DNA of 64,000 nt, taken from Pararge aegeria (lineage: Eukaryota > Arthropoda > Insecta > Lepidoptera > Nymphalidae). Shown in pieces: positions 10,091 through 20,464 of this stretch. Position 1 is the stretch's first letter. The number at the start of each line of letters is the position of its first letter. The translations under genes were made by a program, and so were the position numbers. The stretch is taken from contig NC_053193.1 in NCBI RefSeq assembly GCF_905163445.1, positions 5,456,001-5,520,000 of the forward strand, in the 5' to 3' direction. Under the pieces are notes generated by a model that saw only the letters and a program-made list of their open reading frames with translations, was not told the origin of the DNA and did no database searches.

Positions 10091-10350
10091 TTGACACATG
10101 TGATAGGCACATGAGGCTTAATACTTAAGCCTAAAGTAGATAGAAACCGGACGGCACGTTGCAGTACGTGCTCCTTGCATGCCCTGCGAAGTGTTGTTCT
10201 GTTTATACGCGGTAGTTTTAGATTTACCAACCTGCTTAATCCACCAATTATTACTATAGAAAGGTGGAGGAAATGCGTGCTGTGTGTGGTGGCACGCTGT
10301 CGGAACGACCTATGTCCAGCAGTGGGCGCTTGCGGGCTAATAATGATGAT
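10091..10350 (+). mobile_element. 'Repeat E', with RTE-type 3' terminus
   Basis: TGCTCCTTGCATGCCCTGCGAAGTGTTG and the ending CCTATGTCCAGCAGTGGGCG...GCTAATAATGATGATGG resemble the terminal region of the RTE-type LINE (compare the reverse of 63600-63660). Related pieces occur at 20134-20200, 20470-20545, 24011-24128 and 45590-45805. Confidence 0.5.
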
Positions 10351-10370
10351 GGAATAAAATTCAACATAAA

Positions 10371-10657
10371 ATAAATATACTACGACAATACACACATCGC
10401 CATCTAGCCCCAAAGTAAGCGTAGCTTGTGTTATGGATACTAAGATAGCTGATGAATATTTTTATGAACACACATAAATACTTATAATATACATATACAT
10501 AACATCTTATATATACAGAATAGACCCAGACAATCAAAAAAAAAAAAAACATTCATGTTCATCACACAAACATTTTTCCAATTCTGGGAATCGCACCCAC
10601 CGGACCCACTTGGACGCAGGAAGCAGGGTCGCTGCCCACTGCGCCAACCGGCTGCCA
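10371..10657 (-). mobile_element. SINE-A copy
   Basis: One of ten copies of a tRNA-derived family. On the plus strand it reads TACTACGACAATACACACATC (tail), TAAGCGTAGCTTGTGTTATG, AACATTCATGTTCATCACAC, then a reversed B box (GGGAATCGCACCC) and a reversed A box (CCACTGCGCCAACCGG). It has a long A-run inside at 10539-10552 and a mutated B box. Confidence 0.85.
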
Positions 10658-11118
10658 ATAGTTTAATTCGTCTGCTTCGGCACAACTCCGCTCCGCTTTG
10701 TTCGTTTCTACTTTAATAGAAACGCACCCTTTCCTCGCTCAAGTTCGCTTAGTTACATTTGTTCTCGTTGGGGACGTGTAGTAAAGTGGGGCGCACTGAA
10801 TATACATCAATAGTTTGTATAACCATGTTATCTCCCCAGTTGCATATTATGATCGCTTTATCTCGTATTATCTGCAATAAGCGCCAGCTCAGAAAACCTT
10901 TCAAGTGTATAATCGTTTGATATTGACTTGTTTAATGACTTGTAACATTGCATTAGTTATCCATTTTTTTTTCTCAAGCTATAACGTAACGAGCTCATTT
11001 ACGTAGTAGGTACGGACTATTGATTAATTCTAAAGAGTTTATTAGCCGGTGTTGAACCCGTAGTTTCCCGAATTGATAACCAAGGGTTGGTTTTGAATGC
11101 TCATTAAAAATAATCATC
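10658..11118. other. Unassigned
   Basis: Slightly less AT-rich at 10660-10780. No repeat or coding signal recognised. Confidence 0.4.
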
Positions 11119-11236
11119 ATTACCGGTACACTTCAGTAAACGTCCTGAAAATTGGAAGGGTTTAGGCCCTCGTGCACCAAGCTGGCCAATTGTGGATTGG
11201 TAGTTCTTAAAGGCCTTTGAAAATATTATGGATAAC
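11119..11236 (-). mobile_element. SINE-B fragment, degraded
   Basis: GAAGGGTTTAGGCC.TCGTGCACCAAGCTGGCCAATTGTGGATTGGTAG and the following GAAAATATTATGGATAACTCT are an old SINE-B middle section. Head and tail are missing. Confidence 0.6.
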
Positions 11237-11910
11237 TCTTTTGTCCGTTTTTACTAAACATAGGAGACTCCTAAATCGTGTGCCTAATGATTTAAGTGAT
11301 GCTTGGTGAACAAAAAACGTTTCACCAACTCTAGTAGGTATAATGACTTTTGGAACTGAAAAAAAAGATTAAAAATCTGTTTTATGTCTGATAACCTTAA
11401 ATCCATGCAAAAATTCAAAATTTGAGAATACAAACACAAAGTACAACAAGTATTAGCAAGAATAATAGACAACTTAGGTACAAGTTAGGTTATATGATTT
11501 GCCTAGTGGAAAACGATTGGTGAACGGTAATTGTTGGCTTAGAAATCTTCTTAGCTTAAGGGTTATTTACCTAATTCGTCGTTAGTGTAAATATTAGGTT
11601 TGCTTACGACGTTTTTATGAACGTGATTGACAGCTGAACTCGCTACATTCTCGTCAGAGATTGCCCGACTAGTTTCAAACCCATTCTGGACTCTTAGTCA
11701 TGAGATGGTTCGTGTGACGCGGCACTACAAATACTGATGATCAACTATTGAAGACATTTCCAACTTGCCATCTCGTACCTACGCAGTCCCGTCGTGACCA
11801 CGATCCATGCAACTGGGTCGAAATACCGACTAATCCAAAAATAATATCGTGGTATGTACCCGTTGAACTATATTAAAGAAATGTTGATTAACCACGAAAA
11901 TCTTAGTTTG
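11237..11910. other. Unassigned
   Basis: The frame at 11284-11472 (-) is background. Nothing else recognised. Confidence 0.4.
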
Positions 11911-12191
11911 AAATCTTTAAATAAATAAATAAATATACTACGACAATACACACATCACCATCTAGCCCCAAAGTAAGCGTAGCTTGTGTTATGGGTACTA
12001 AGATAGCTGTTGAATATCTTTATGAATATAATACATATAAATACTTATATTATACAGATAAATACCCAGACACTGAAAAACAATCATGTTCATCACACAA
12101 ACATTTTGCAGTTGTGGGAATCGAACCCACGGCCTTGGACTCAGAAAGCAGGGTCGCTGCCCACTGCGCCAATCGGCCGTCAAATCTTTAA
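11911..12191 (-). mobile_element. SINE-A copy with 10-bp target-site duplication
   Basis: The element body (11921-12181) is flanked by AAATCTTTAA at 11911-11920 and 12182-12191, a perfect direct duplication that proves insertion by target-primed reverse transcription. The reversed B box GGGAATCGAACCC and A box CCACTGCGCCA are intact, so it is a comparatively young copy. Confidence 0.92.
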
Positions 12192-12954
12192 CTTTACTCA
12201 CGATATTTTGAATTCTAAAAAGTGATATTCAATTGCTTAAAGCGCACATATCTAAAAAAAAGGGTCTAAAAAGCTCTTTTAAGCGACAATTTTTTGGAGA
12301 AGATACATACCATGGCATATCACGTGAAAGGTTCAGGATGTATTTCTAAATATTCCAGTATTGGTCATGTGATATCACCTATAAGTAATACCTAACCATC
12401 TCTAGGTTGTATCAGTTTGGTGCAATTGTAACACAATACGAGTCTTGCCAAACCTTCCAAGTGAGCTGGTTTGATACCTATGCTGTTAAATGGCTCAGTT
12501 ACTTCGTTCCACAAGAGTCTCAAACATACGTTTGAAATACATTTCTTTAATAGCATTTTCAAAGCAGTACACTGAAAATGTTACGAAATAAAAGTACGTG
12601 TTTGTATCATGCACTTTCATGTTCTACCAAGTTCGTGTTATGGATATGCCATCTTTGGAACTAAGCAGTTTAGTTCAGTGAAGATAATACTTTTGTTGTA
12701 GGCTCTGCGGAACTTTTTTTCGTTTTATTTCGCTTGTTTCATGCTAGATGGCGTTGTAATTAAAATAGCAACTGAACGTATTTTTGAACATGAATTAATA
12801 TGCAACTCTGCATCACGCTTATAAGATTTTTCAACTGCAGGTCCTGTATTAAGACACCTTTCAGGACATTAGTTTCGGCTGCATAAGTACAAACGGGTAA
12901 GTATATACAGCTGATCATAACTTATAGCGAATGTACTGCTTCGTTGTTCTAGTG
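12192..12954. other. Unassigned
   Basis: No open frame above background. A decent splice acceptor (TTTTTCAACTGCAG at 12827-12840) has no matching exon. Confidence 0.4.
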
Positions 12955-13190
12955 TTTGTGGTGTTTGGGCCCCCGGTAGTGCAAATCATTGTCAGGAGTT
13001 GAGTTTATCTGTCAAAAAAGTTCAAGTTTGGAAATTGGTGTTGTCCTCTGAGAACACATAGCCTTCGGTCCCAGTTATAACTAGCATTTGATAAGAAAGG
13101 TCGAAACCCACAAACCCGCATTGGAGCAGCATGGTGGGCCAATTAAAAGTATACTGGAGGTGTACAGTCTCCTATGAGCGAGGAAGCATG
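12955..13190 (+). mobile_element. SINE-D / LINE tail fragment
   Basis: CTTCGGTCCCAGTTATAAC and AACCCGCATTGGAGCAGCATGGTGGG match a dispersed lepidopteran tail I recognise (CCGTCGGTCCCGGTTATTA...CCGCACTGGAGCAGCGTGGTGG). A second, more diverged copy is at 28900-28985. Confidence 0.5.
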
Positions 13191-13683
13191 TACCTATCCG
13201 TACTATTTACAGCCATTTCAGTTAAGCAACTCTTTCAGCAACTTAGATATGAAAGCCACGGACGTCCTTATTTTATTACTTAGAGATACTCCGATTATAG
13301 CTCTGTACATTGACTAATGAGCTAGCCTTTAAACGCTAAGAGTTATGAATATAAACTTAGTAAATACGTTGTCTGAATTTATTTCTGTTTTATTTATTTT
13401 CTGCAACAATAAGCATATTGTGCCATTTCATAAAACCACATTTTAGGTCCCGTTTAAACTTGCGCACAGTTTTTATAATGGCAGTCCCAGTTTACAATTC
13501 TTTGTTCCTTCGACTCTCATTAAAATCCCGTATATCTGGGGCGGTACATCCGTGTATATAGGGACTTTACGAACCGTATTGCATGTATTGGTTATAAGCG
13601 GGCGTTTCTGTGCGGATATCCATAATACCATTTTCATCATTAGGAATAGCCCATAACAGTCCGACTAGAGACTTCTTCCAACA
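13191..13683. other. Unassigned
   Basis: No repeat family or coding signal recognised. Confidence 0.4.
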
Positions 13684-13870
13684 GGAAGAAATGAAATGAA
13701 ATGAAAATGAAAATACACTTTATTGTACACCTAACAGAAATTAAATTATAAACAAAAACAACACAATAAAACACAGGTACAATGGGCGGCCTTATCGCTA
13801 AAAAGCGATCTCTGCCAGGCAACCCAATCAAGGAAAGGAAAAAAACAAAAAAACACAGACTTAAGGGTTA
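13684..13870 (-). mobile_element. LINE 3' end (AAGCGATAAGGCCGC family)
   Basis: On the plus strand it runs from a GAAATGAAATGAAAATGAAAA simple-repeat tail through ACACTTTATTGTAC, GGGCGGCCTTATCGC.AAAAAGCGAT and CCAGGCAACCCAATC. Reversed, this matches 4755-4870. The tail on the left fixes minus orientation. Confidence 0.65.
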
Positions 13871-14654
13871 GGTTGTACACAAGAGCAGAGCAGTTAACAA
13901 ATTAAAAATAAATATATATATCAATTATTATATCATACAAAGTACAAGCCAACAACACAAAGAAAAGTGACTCCGAAGCAAAAAAAAAACAAAAAAAAAT
14001 TACTAATTAGGGTGGCATAAAATGTCTTTTAAAAATCGGTAGTGACTGCGCAGGAAGGTTTGCTCATTTCCCACACTTACGAGACGGGTTAATTATCGCA
14101 GTAAATGGTAGTACTAGTACGGTGCAATTGATAATTTTTTCAATTGCGCATTGTAAAGACATCACCTGAAAAAAATTGTAAATCACACCATGCTGATTTG
14201 CTTACAAAGATCATGGACTGCAGATGTAGTTTACAAACTCTTCAATATTTCTGTACGGCATACAACAGGTCTTTTATAAAGTGCTCTCTAGACATGTTTT
14301 GCTTTGAAAACAGAGCATCATCAGCGGATGTCCACATTACTCGATTGAGGATTATGAATTGCACCGTGCAGATTTGCCTGGTTTTCGCGGATTATAACAA
14401 ATTAAGGTTAATGTTCATTGTGTATTGTATGTATTGTATGTACAGGAGTAAGTTAGCAGCCAGACGAGTCAATCTGCTGTCGAGTTTACATTTCGCCTCG
14501 CCGACATTTATTGCACAGTTGCCAAATAACATTAAGTTATTATGTTTGATGAACTCTGGAATAACAGTGTAGATAGTCGGTTTCTAATCTAATAAATCGG
14601 AGTTGTATTGGTTGTATAGATTTAAATTTCTTTTGTAGTAGCATTTCGTTTTAT
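13871..14654. other. Unassigned, probably old repeat
   Basis: Holds a 142-codon open frame (14144-14572 +). Inside it GACATGTTTTGCTTTGAAAACAGAGCATCATCAG resembles a repeat block I recall (GACATGTTTCGCTCC..CGGAGCATCCTCAGG), so the frame is more likely repeat-derived than a gene. Codon usage is not gene-like. Confidence 0.4.
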
Positions 14655-14960
14655 TTATTCCAGTATATAAGTTAGCGCTTGAATGCAATCCCACTTCTGC
14701 AGTCTAAAATGGAAAAAGTGCTTGTTAGGAGGTATGTCAGTTATATTAAACCCATAGCCCTTATTAGTTTCCACACGACATCGTACCGGTACGCTTAACC
14801 GCTTGGCGGCGAGTCTTTGTCAGTAGGATGGTAACCAGCCACTGCCGAAGTTTGAACCAGACTAGCCTAGAGAAAGTTCAGTAATTATAAACTCCCATAT
14901 TGTCCCTGCGAGGGATCGGACGTCCAACCTAAAGTCAAAGCGCTCCGTTGCATAAAAGAG
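14655..14960 (-). mobile_element. SINE-C copy
   Basis: From the tail on the left (AGCGCTTGAATGCAATCCCAC) through TATATTAAACCCATA, CACGACATCGTACCGGTACGC, GGCGGCGAGTCTTTGTC and AATTATAAACTCCC to a decayed head. It is close to full length but with degraded promoter boxes. Confidence 0.75.
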
Positions 14961-14983
14961 ACCGACAAAATAAAAGAATAACA

Positions 14984-15080
14984 GTTCTCATGTCTGTATA
15001 AGTTTTCGAACATATTATCCAGACATGAGAACGCATGACTCAGTGTGTAAAGAGAGTGGATCTTAACACACTGACTCACT
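14984..15080. repeat. Two adjacent stem-loops
   Basis: First: GTTCTCATGTCTG (14984-14996) and CAGACATGAGAAC (15020-15032) are perfect 13-bp arms with a 23-nt loop. Second: ACTCAGTGTGTAA (15038-15050) pairs with TTAACACACTGACT (about 15063-15076), with two mismatches and a 12-nt loop. No repeat family recognised for them. Confidence 0.7.
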
Positions 15081-15489
15081 CTATACACACGAGTGTACAA
15101 CCAATTCAATTTTATATTTTTGGATACGTTATGAAATTCGGACGTAGTGTTTCAATAAAATAGAAGTTAAAAGTACAAGCTCGAAACCGCTCTTCGGCCT
15201 TTCATTCAATTAAAATCTACAGTTCCGTACGTAGCCACTGTTTACAAAACGCCAAGCACCCACTCCCAAAAAACCGGTGCACTTTTTATTCACTTTGTTT
15301 GCGACAGACTTCAATTTGAAGCTCCAAATAAAAGGAGTGAAGTGAGAGTTTGTGTACCTGCTGCGTTATTGCGTTTTTAATTTTACCAAACTAAATCGAA
15401 TTTAAGCTGGGATTGTGAGGAATTAATTAATATTCCTAATCATCATTTTTTTAATGCCGCTGGGTACAAGCCGTCTCTCCCGTAGGAGA
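15081..15489. other. Unassigned
   Basis: No feature recognised. Confidence 0.4.
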
Positions 15490-16010
15490 GAAAGTTTTTT
15501 TTTTTTAATGTTTATAGACGAGCGCTTGACTGCAATCACACCTGATGGTAAGCGATGATGCAGCCTAAGGTGGACCGCGCTTTCCTAGAAGATGCCTATT
15601 CACTCTTGATTTGAAGGTACTCATATTGAAGGCACTGGGGAAAATGGAGGCTGGAAGGGCATTCCAGATCCTAGCGGTGCGGATCAGAGACGAAGATGCG
15701 AAGCGCTTCGTACGCGTCCGCGGTATATCGACCACGTAGGGATACAGATCCTTAGGGTGCCTCGGATTCGATGGTAAAAAGGCGAGGGGGGAACTAGATC
15801 AAATAGTTCTTGAGCACACACTCCGAAATATATCCTACAGAAAACCGAAAGGCAAACAACCTTGCGACGATGTTCCAAACTCTGAAGTTTTTTATTGGCT
15901 TGGTCACCGATGAGCCTTCTAGCACCGCGATCCACCCAATCCAGGGCATCAAGCTGATACTTGGCAAAGCCATCCCATAAATGGGAACAGTACTCCAAGT
16001 TTTAGGGACA
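15490..16010 (-). mobile_element. LINE-gamma (Jockey-like) 3' fragment with RT C-terminal ORF
   Basis: A 104-codon minus frame (15684-15998) begins MEYCSHLWDGFAKYQLDAL, then has RRLIGD, LQSLEHRRKV and QELFDLVPPSPFYH. This is the conserved region downstream of the reverse-transcriptase palm in a widespread insect non-LTR family. The frame then breaks. The 3' end at 15520-15570 reads, reversed, ATCATCGCTTACCATCAGG...GCAGTCAAGCGCTCGTCTATAAACAT and ends in an A-run (15494-15507 on the complement). The same 3' end is at 54019-54130. 5'-truncated, inactive. Confidence 0.8.
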
Positions 16011-16189
16011 TAGTATGTAGAAGCTTCTACGTGGCCTGAGTTTTTAAATAATCATCGAAAAACTAGCTTACATGTCCGCACTTAGTGTCGCGCTTAGAAC
16101 TCAATGTACTATTTTGCAATTAAACACAAAAGATTAAGTTTAAACATTCAAATTTTGCTGCAATGCAATTCTGGTATAAACTTAATACG

Positions 16190-16245
16190 CCTGTAAGATC
16201 ATTGTTTAAAAAGCTCTCAGGCATGCAGGCTCCCTAACGATGTTT
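16190..16245 (-). mobile_element. SINE-B fragment
   Basis: AAAAAGCTCTCAGGCATGCAGGCTCCCTAACGATGTTTT is the middle of SINE-B. Only about 50 bp are recognisable. Confidence 0.5.
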
Positions 16246-16399
16246 TGTTTAGATGCAAATCATCTGTAAAGTTAGAGGTACCAACGCGCCAGAAATCCAA
16301 CTCGGTTTTTCCGGAAGAGATACTGAAGAAAAAACTCCCAGGCTATCGTACCTATAGAAAGTATAATTTCTTTATTTATTTCCTACATCATACTGATAC

Positions 16400-16500
16400 C
16401 ATCAATGCGAAAATGTGTTTGTTTGTTTGTCTTTCCTTTACGCTCTTACTAAGCAACCATTCAACTTGATGTTTGCCATAGAGAAGAGTAACAAAAGCTA
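16400..16500 (+). mobile_element. Helitron 5'-region fragment
   Basis: CAATGCGAAAATGTGTTTGTTTGTTTG followed by CTTTACGC resembles the start of the Helitron at 39573 (ATAAATGCGAAAGTTTGT) and the reverse of 1650-1695. Confidence 0.4.
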
Positions 16501-16599
16501 CTTTTTATCCCAACCAAACAGAGGGTTCCCACGATATTTGTAAAACACTAATAAATGCGTACGAAAAAGGAATCCAACAGCTAGTATTTAAAACATTTA

Positions 16600-16797
16600 T
16601 TTTTACCCGGCTAAGTTTGTTGTGGGCTCTTCTTAGACCAGGGCGCGTTTGGAACCCTCGTAGCTTTGGTTTTAAGTTGGCGAACGAAGTTATCACCATC
16701 CCCTTACAATTATGTAAACATGTATTTATGAACGCTTAATAAGTGCCTGTGATAGGCCTGCATGAATAAAGAAATTTTGAATTTGAATTTGAATTTA
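16600..16797 (+). mobile_element. LINE-alpha 3' UTR
   Basis: TTACCCGGCTAAGTTTGTTGTGGGCTC, ACCAGGGCGCGTTTGGAACCC and ATAGGCCTGCATGAATAAAGAAATTTTGAATTTGAATTTGAATT: the 3' end of a non-LTR family with a (TTGAAT)n tail. Other copies are at 21757, 23745, 43885(-), 45880(-) and 46590(-). Confidence 0.8.
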
Positions 16798-17404
16798 TAG
16801 ATATATCGTTATAATCTATATCACTTTAATTTTATCTATATCGTTAAATAAGTTAAAATATACATAATAGTTCAGTAAAAGTGTGAGATTGTTTGTCGTA
16901 CACGATGTTTGGAAGGCTGCCAGCCGCGTGGGATGCTAGCGGTTTCGAGATAGGCATCGCAGCTTCAAAGCGCAACTTAATAGTATACGCTTATTCTGTT
17001 TTGATTTTTTTTGATATATCTTGTAATACGAGCAGACGTTTCATAAAATTGATGCATTTCGGGCAAATATAGATAAAGATTTTTTAAAATTGAAACCCTT
17101 TTAATGACGTTTCAAGTTTTATCTCTTCGTGTTAAGTTCGTGTAAGTGGTTGAATGGACTGGAGACAATTATCTCAAAAATGTTCCTTCTCCCACAGCTT
17201 TATCAACACACAACACAATTGAAAATAATATCCAAACAATATTTATATGTGTAACATTCAACGGGTGTCTCCCATTCCATGTTTTCTTGATTTAGCAGGT
17301 GGACACGTTAATTATATCCACTGTCAGGTAATCGAGGGATATAATTTTTGTCTTATAATATTATGAGTAGTTGTATATTATTAAGAGGTTAAATAAATGT
17401 ATAA
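16798..17404. other. Unassigned
   Basis: No repeat or coding signal recognised. Confidence 0.4.
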
Positions 17405-17680
17405 ATGCAAAAAGTCTCAATGGCGCTGTGGCCTTATCAGAAGGAGGTCCCAGGTTTAATCCCCGGCATATCAGTTTTTGGATTTATAATTTCAGACTTT
17501 TTTCTGGTCTGTTAGGGTCTTTGGCGAGCACCAAAAAAGCCAACTAGTGAAGCAGTGCAACCAAGCATACGACTAGGGGGTGACGGGTTTAAAATAACTG
17601 CCATACTCGTATCAGGTTAAACTATGCAGTATAAGATCCTATGACTGACCGCCAAGTGAGATTGCAGTGAAACGTTTACC
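17405..17680 (+). mobile_element. SINE-C copy with tRNA head
   Basis: Head: TCAATGGCGCTGTGGCC (A-box region) and AGGTTTAATCCCCGG (B box) with AGGAGGTCCC between. The body follows: TATAATTTCAGACTTTTTTCTGGTCTG, CTGCCATACTCGTATCAGG. The tail is AGTGAGATTGCAGTGAAACG then an A-run. Almost full length, diverged. Confidence 0.75.
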
Positions 17681-18034
17681 AGTAGTGTAAAAAAAAAGAA
17701 AGAATATTCGTTTCGTGAAACAGTTCAAATTGTATGAAATAGCAAGGTAAATATTGACTGTATAACGAGGATATGTAGGTCGCATCATGATGTTGCTCAA
17801 TAAAAAGTTTGCGGATCGATAAGTTACAATTGTTTGTTGATATTTCATGCTTCGCGTATTACTAGGTACATCATCTTGATTCTGACGAACGTTATTTATT
17901 ATTACAGTACCACGTAAAGGTATGTGTTACGAGTTTGTTTTCAGTTTATATCAAAACCATGGCATTTAAACAGTTTTCAGAACTTCCACAGCTTAGGTTT
18001 GAAGTATGCGAATATAGCTACGATCATTATCATC
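17681..18034. other. Unassigned
   Basis: The frame at 17639-17848 (-) overlaps the SINE-C tail and is not supported. Confidence 0.4.
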
Positions 18035-18150
18035 AGCCTCATAACTTCCCACTGCTGGGCATAGAGCATAGTTTTAGAGCATGAACCTTTTCCCACTATT
18101 CATTCGGAGTGAGGGTTTTAGAGCTTAAACCAACGCTGCTCCAAAGAAGA
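18035..18150 (-). mobile_element. RTE/SINE-type tail fragment
   Basis: CATCAGCCTCATAACTTCCCACTGCTGGGCATAGAG is the 'cccactgctgggca' tail found at RTE-type LINE and SINE ends in Lepidoptera, followed by TTAAACCAACGCTGCTCC. Degraded. Confidence 0.45.
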
Positions 18151-18599
18151 CATTATTGATTGTATTATTACATGTTTTTCGAAAGACAATTAGTCTTTTT
18201 TTGATATAAAAGTTTGAGTATGTGAAAAATCGATACCCAACTTCAAAGCTAGTCATATTTTGTTTTTTTAGTACATCAATATTGTTATTTCTTTCTTTTT
18301 AAAATAATAAATACAGAATTAGTTTGCTTTTTGTTCCTTTTATACAATTTAGTTTCTCTTTTAATTTTTACATTTTCTTTTCGTGTTATAGCGTCCATCT
18401 TCATTAAGCGTCGACTTGAGTTGTTTTTAATTGCATGTTGTAGCTACCTATAAGTTGAATCATGTGTTTCTAATACCTCAGGCTATTACGATACGTCAAT
18501 GTATTACATGTGATTCTGTTGGTGGTGCTTTGAATAAAATAAATAAATAACTTAAAGTTGAGTTGAGCTGAGTTCTGTTGAGTTTTATTTTTATTTTAA
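18151..18599. other. Unassigned
   Basis: Ends with a TTGAG-rich short stretch at 18558-18583. No repeat or coding signal recognised. Confidence 0.4.
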
Positions 18600-18642
18600 A
18601 TTAAAAGTCGTAAATTATCTTCTTCGTTATTACAGGTAAGTA
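18600..18642 (+). promoter_or_regulatory. Candidate recursive splice site
   Basis: A pyrimidine-rich TTATCTTCTTCGTTATTACAG ends at 18635 and is directly followed by GTAAGT (18636-18641). A strong 3' splice site abutting a consensus 5' splice site, with no exon between, is the architecture of recursive (ratcheting) splice sites known from long introns of Drosophila. If used, it implies that a plus-strand gene spans this position with a very long intron. It lies outside any recognised mobile element. Confidence 0.35.
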
Positions 18643-18855
18643 TTTTGTAACTAGTACTTTGAAAAGTAAGAATCGGAACGGATATAAATACATAAATTAA
18701 TAACAAAAACGAAGAAGAAGTTAGTAAGGACCAAATCATCCTATAAAATTAAACAAACACTGTATATTGTGAAATCAGTAATGTTCGAGTACAATAAAAT
18801 CTTTAATAAATAACTACCATTTCTTACTGAACCCGTATCTAAATTCCTTTATCAG

Positions 18856-18995
18856 TGAAGAAAAAACATCGTGAGGAAACCTTCATGGCTGCGAATTCTC
18901 CATAATGTTCTCAGAGGCGAGTTGATACTGTCAAAACACTTCTTTTATTGACAGGAGATCCATGCCTTCTAGTGGCCCGATAATGGGCTAATAAC
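18856..18995 (+). mobile_element. SINE-B 3' half
   Basis: GTGAAGAAAAAACATCGTGAGGAAACCTTCATG, GTTCTCAGAGGCG and GTGGCCCGATAATGGGCTAATAACGAT: tail half of SINE-B without the head. Confidence 0.65.
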
Positions 18996-19383
18996 GATAA
19001 CGATTATAAAAGTGTAAAAAGATTTTATTCCGGAAATGAAAATAAAATCTTTCTTGAATATTACACGAGAATAATAATATTACAAGATGGAAATCGCTAA
19101 TCAAGATTGAAAATGGTAGTGTGCCAAGAATCCAGCTTGTTAACACCCGTTTTAATACAGATTTCGCTTAAACTTTACCTCTTTTAAAAGCTATTTCGGA
19201 GCTTATTTTAGAAGTTTGGCTCCGTTTCACCTTCTACTGCAAAATAGAAGTTCTGTATATTTTGTGCGTTCTGATTTCAGTACCTACCTATCAATTTAGA
19301 ATTAATTTGACTTTAGAATAACTATTACTGCTTTTTTATAGATCCAATGAGACTAGGCTTTTTCTATCTATATTATTTTTCCA
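18996..19383. other. Unassigned
   Basis: No feature recognised. Confidence 0.4.
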
Positions 19384-19620
19384 GTTGACACAGTTTTCTG
19401 AATCCAAGGCCGTGGGTTCGATTCCCACAACTGTAAAATGTTTGTGTGATGAACATGAACGTTTTTCTGCTTCTGGGTGTTTTGTATACTATAAGTATTT
19501 ATGTATATTTTTCATAAAAATATTAATCAGTCTACTTAGTACACTTAACACAATATAAACTTACTTTTTGGGCTGAATGGCGATGTGCGTAATGGCGTAG
19601 TATATTTATTTATTTATTAA
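19384..19620 (+). mobile_element. SINE-A copy, head truncated
   Basis: Starts in the tRNA head at TTTTCTGAATCCAAGGCCGTGGGTTCGATTCCC (B box intact, A box lost). It continues with TGTTTGTGTGATGAACATGAAC and ends GTAGTATATTTATTTATTTATT, a (TTTA)n tail. Confidence 0.85.
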
Positions 19621-19694
19621 CAAAAAATATGCCCATCGTTAGGTTAGAAAAGATTTTGTTATCTTTTAAGCGCGTCTTTGTAGGTAGAGCCGTC

Positions 19695-19756
19695 AAAAGT
19701 TTTTGACAGTCCAACTGATAGTAACCCCTTACTCAGTTGGACTGTCAAAAACTTTT
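19695..19756. repeat. Fold-back hairpin, 28-bp stem, 4-nt loop
   Basis: AAAAGTTTTTGACAGTCCAACTGA (from 19695) is mirrored by TCAGTTGGACTGTCAAAAACTTTT (to 19756). The stem continues GTAA/TTAC after a 2-nt bulge (TA), with a CCCC loop. All other positions pair. Confidence 0.9.
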
Positions 19757-19869
19757 TTTAAACTGTTATTTTAGTATTAAGAAGGGCTTCCAAATAAAAC
19801 ACTGTCGTCCCCGATATAGCTGTTTTCCAAACTGAGTAGTCAAGGCGCGGATGTAACCTATGTAACTAG

Positions 19870-20464
19870 CCACAAGTATAACAGAAACCATCGCCTATAA
19901 AACGAGCAACATTTTTTTTTATACACACATCGCCATCTAGCCCCAAAGTAAGCGTAGCTTGTGTTATCTGTGCTGAGATGACAGATTTAAATACTTATAA
20001 AATACATATAAACGCCCAGATACTGGAAAATATTCCTGTTCATCACACCAACATTTTCCAGTTGTGGAAATCGAACCCGCGGCCTTGGAATCAGAAAACA
20101 GGGTCGCTGCCCACTGCGCCAATCGGCTGGCCAAGGCCAACATTACGCAGGGCATGCAAAGATCACGTTCCAAAAATTGCCGCCTGTGACCATCAACCTT
20201 AAATAATAATAATAATAAATATTCTACGACAATACACACATTGCCATCTAGTCTCAAAGTAAGCGTAGCTTGTGTTATGGGTACTAAGACAGCTGTTGAA
20301 TATTTTTATGAATATAATACATATAAATACTTATAATATACATATAAACACCCAGACATTGAAAAACATACATGTTCATCACACAGACATTTTCCAGTTG
20401 TGGGAATCGAACCCACGGCCTAGGACTCAGAAAGCAGGCTGCCAACTGCGCCAATCGGCCGTCA
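19870..20464 (-). mobile_element. Two SINE-A copies and two repeat-E pieces in tandem
   Basis: 19920-20133 is a SINE-A copy lacking its tail end. 20203-20464 is a second, complete one with intact GGGAATCGAACCC and an AATAATAATAATAA tail. AACCTTA occurs on both sides of the second copy (20195 and 20471), a possible short target duplication. Repeat-E pieces lie at 19880-19905 (ACCATCGCCTATAAAACGAGC) and 20134-20200 (GGGCATGCAAAGATCACG). Confidence 0.8.

Noticed and set aside
14144..14572. 142-codon open frame
   Set aside because: No domain or coding-like codon use. An internal GACATGTTTTGC...GAGCATCATCAG block resembles a dispersed repeat.
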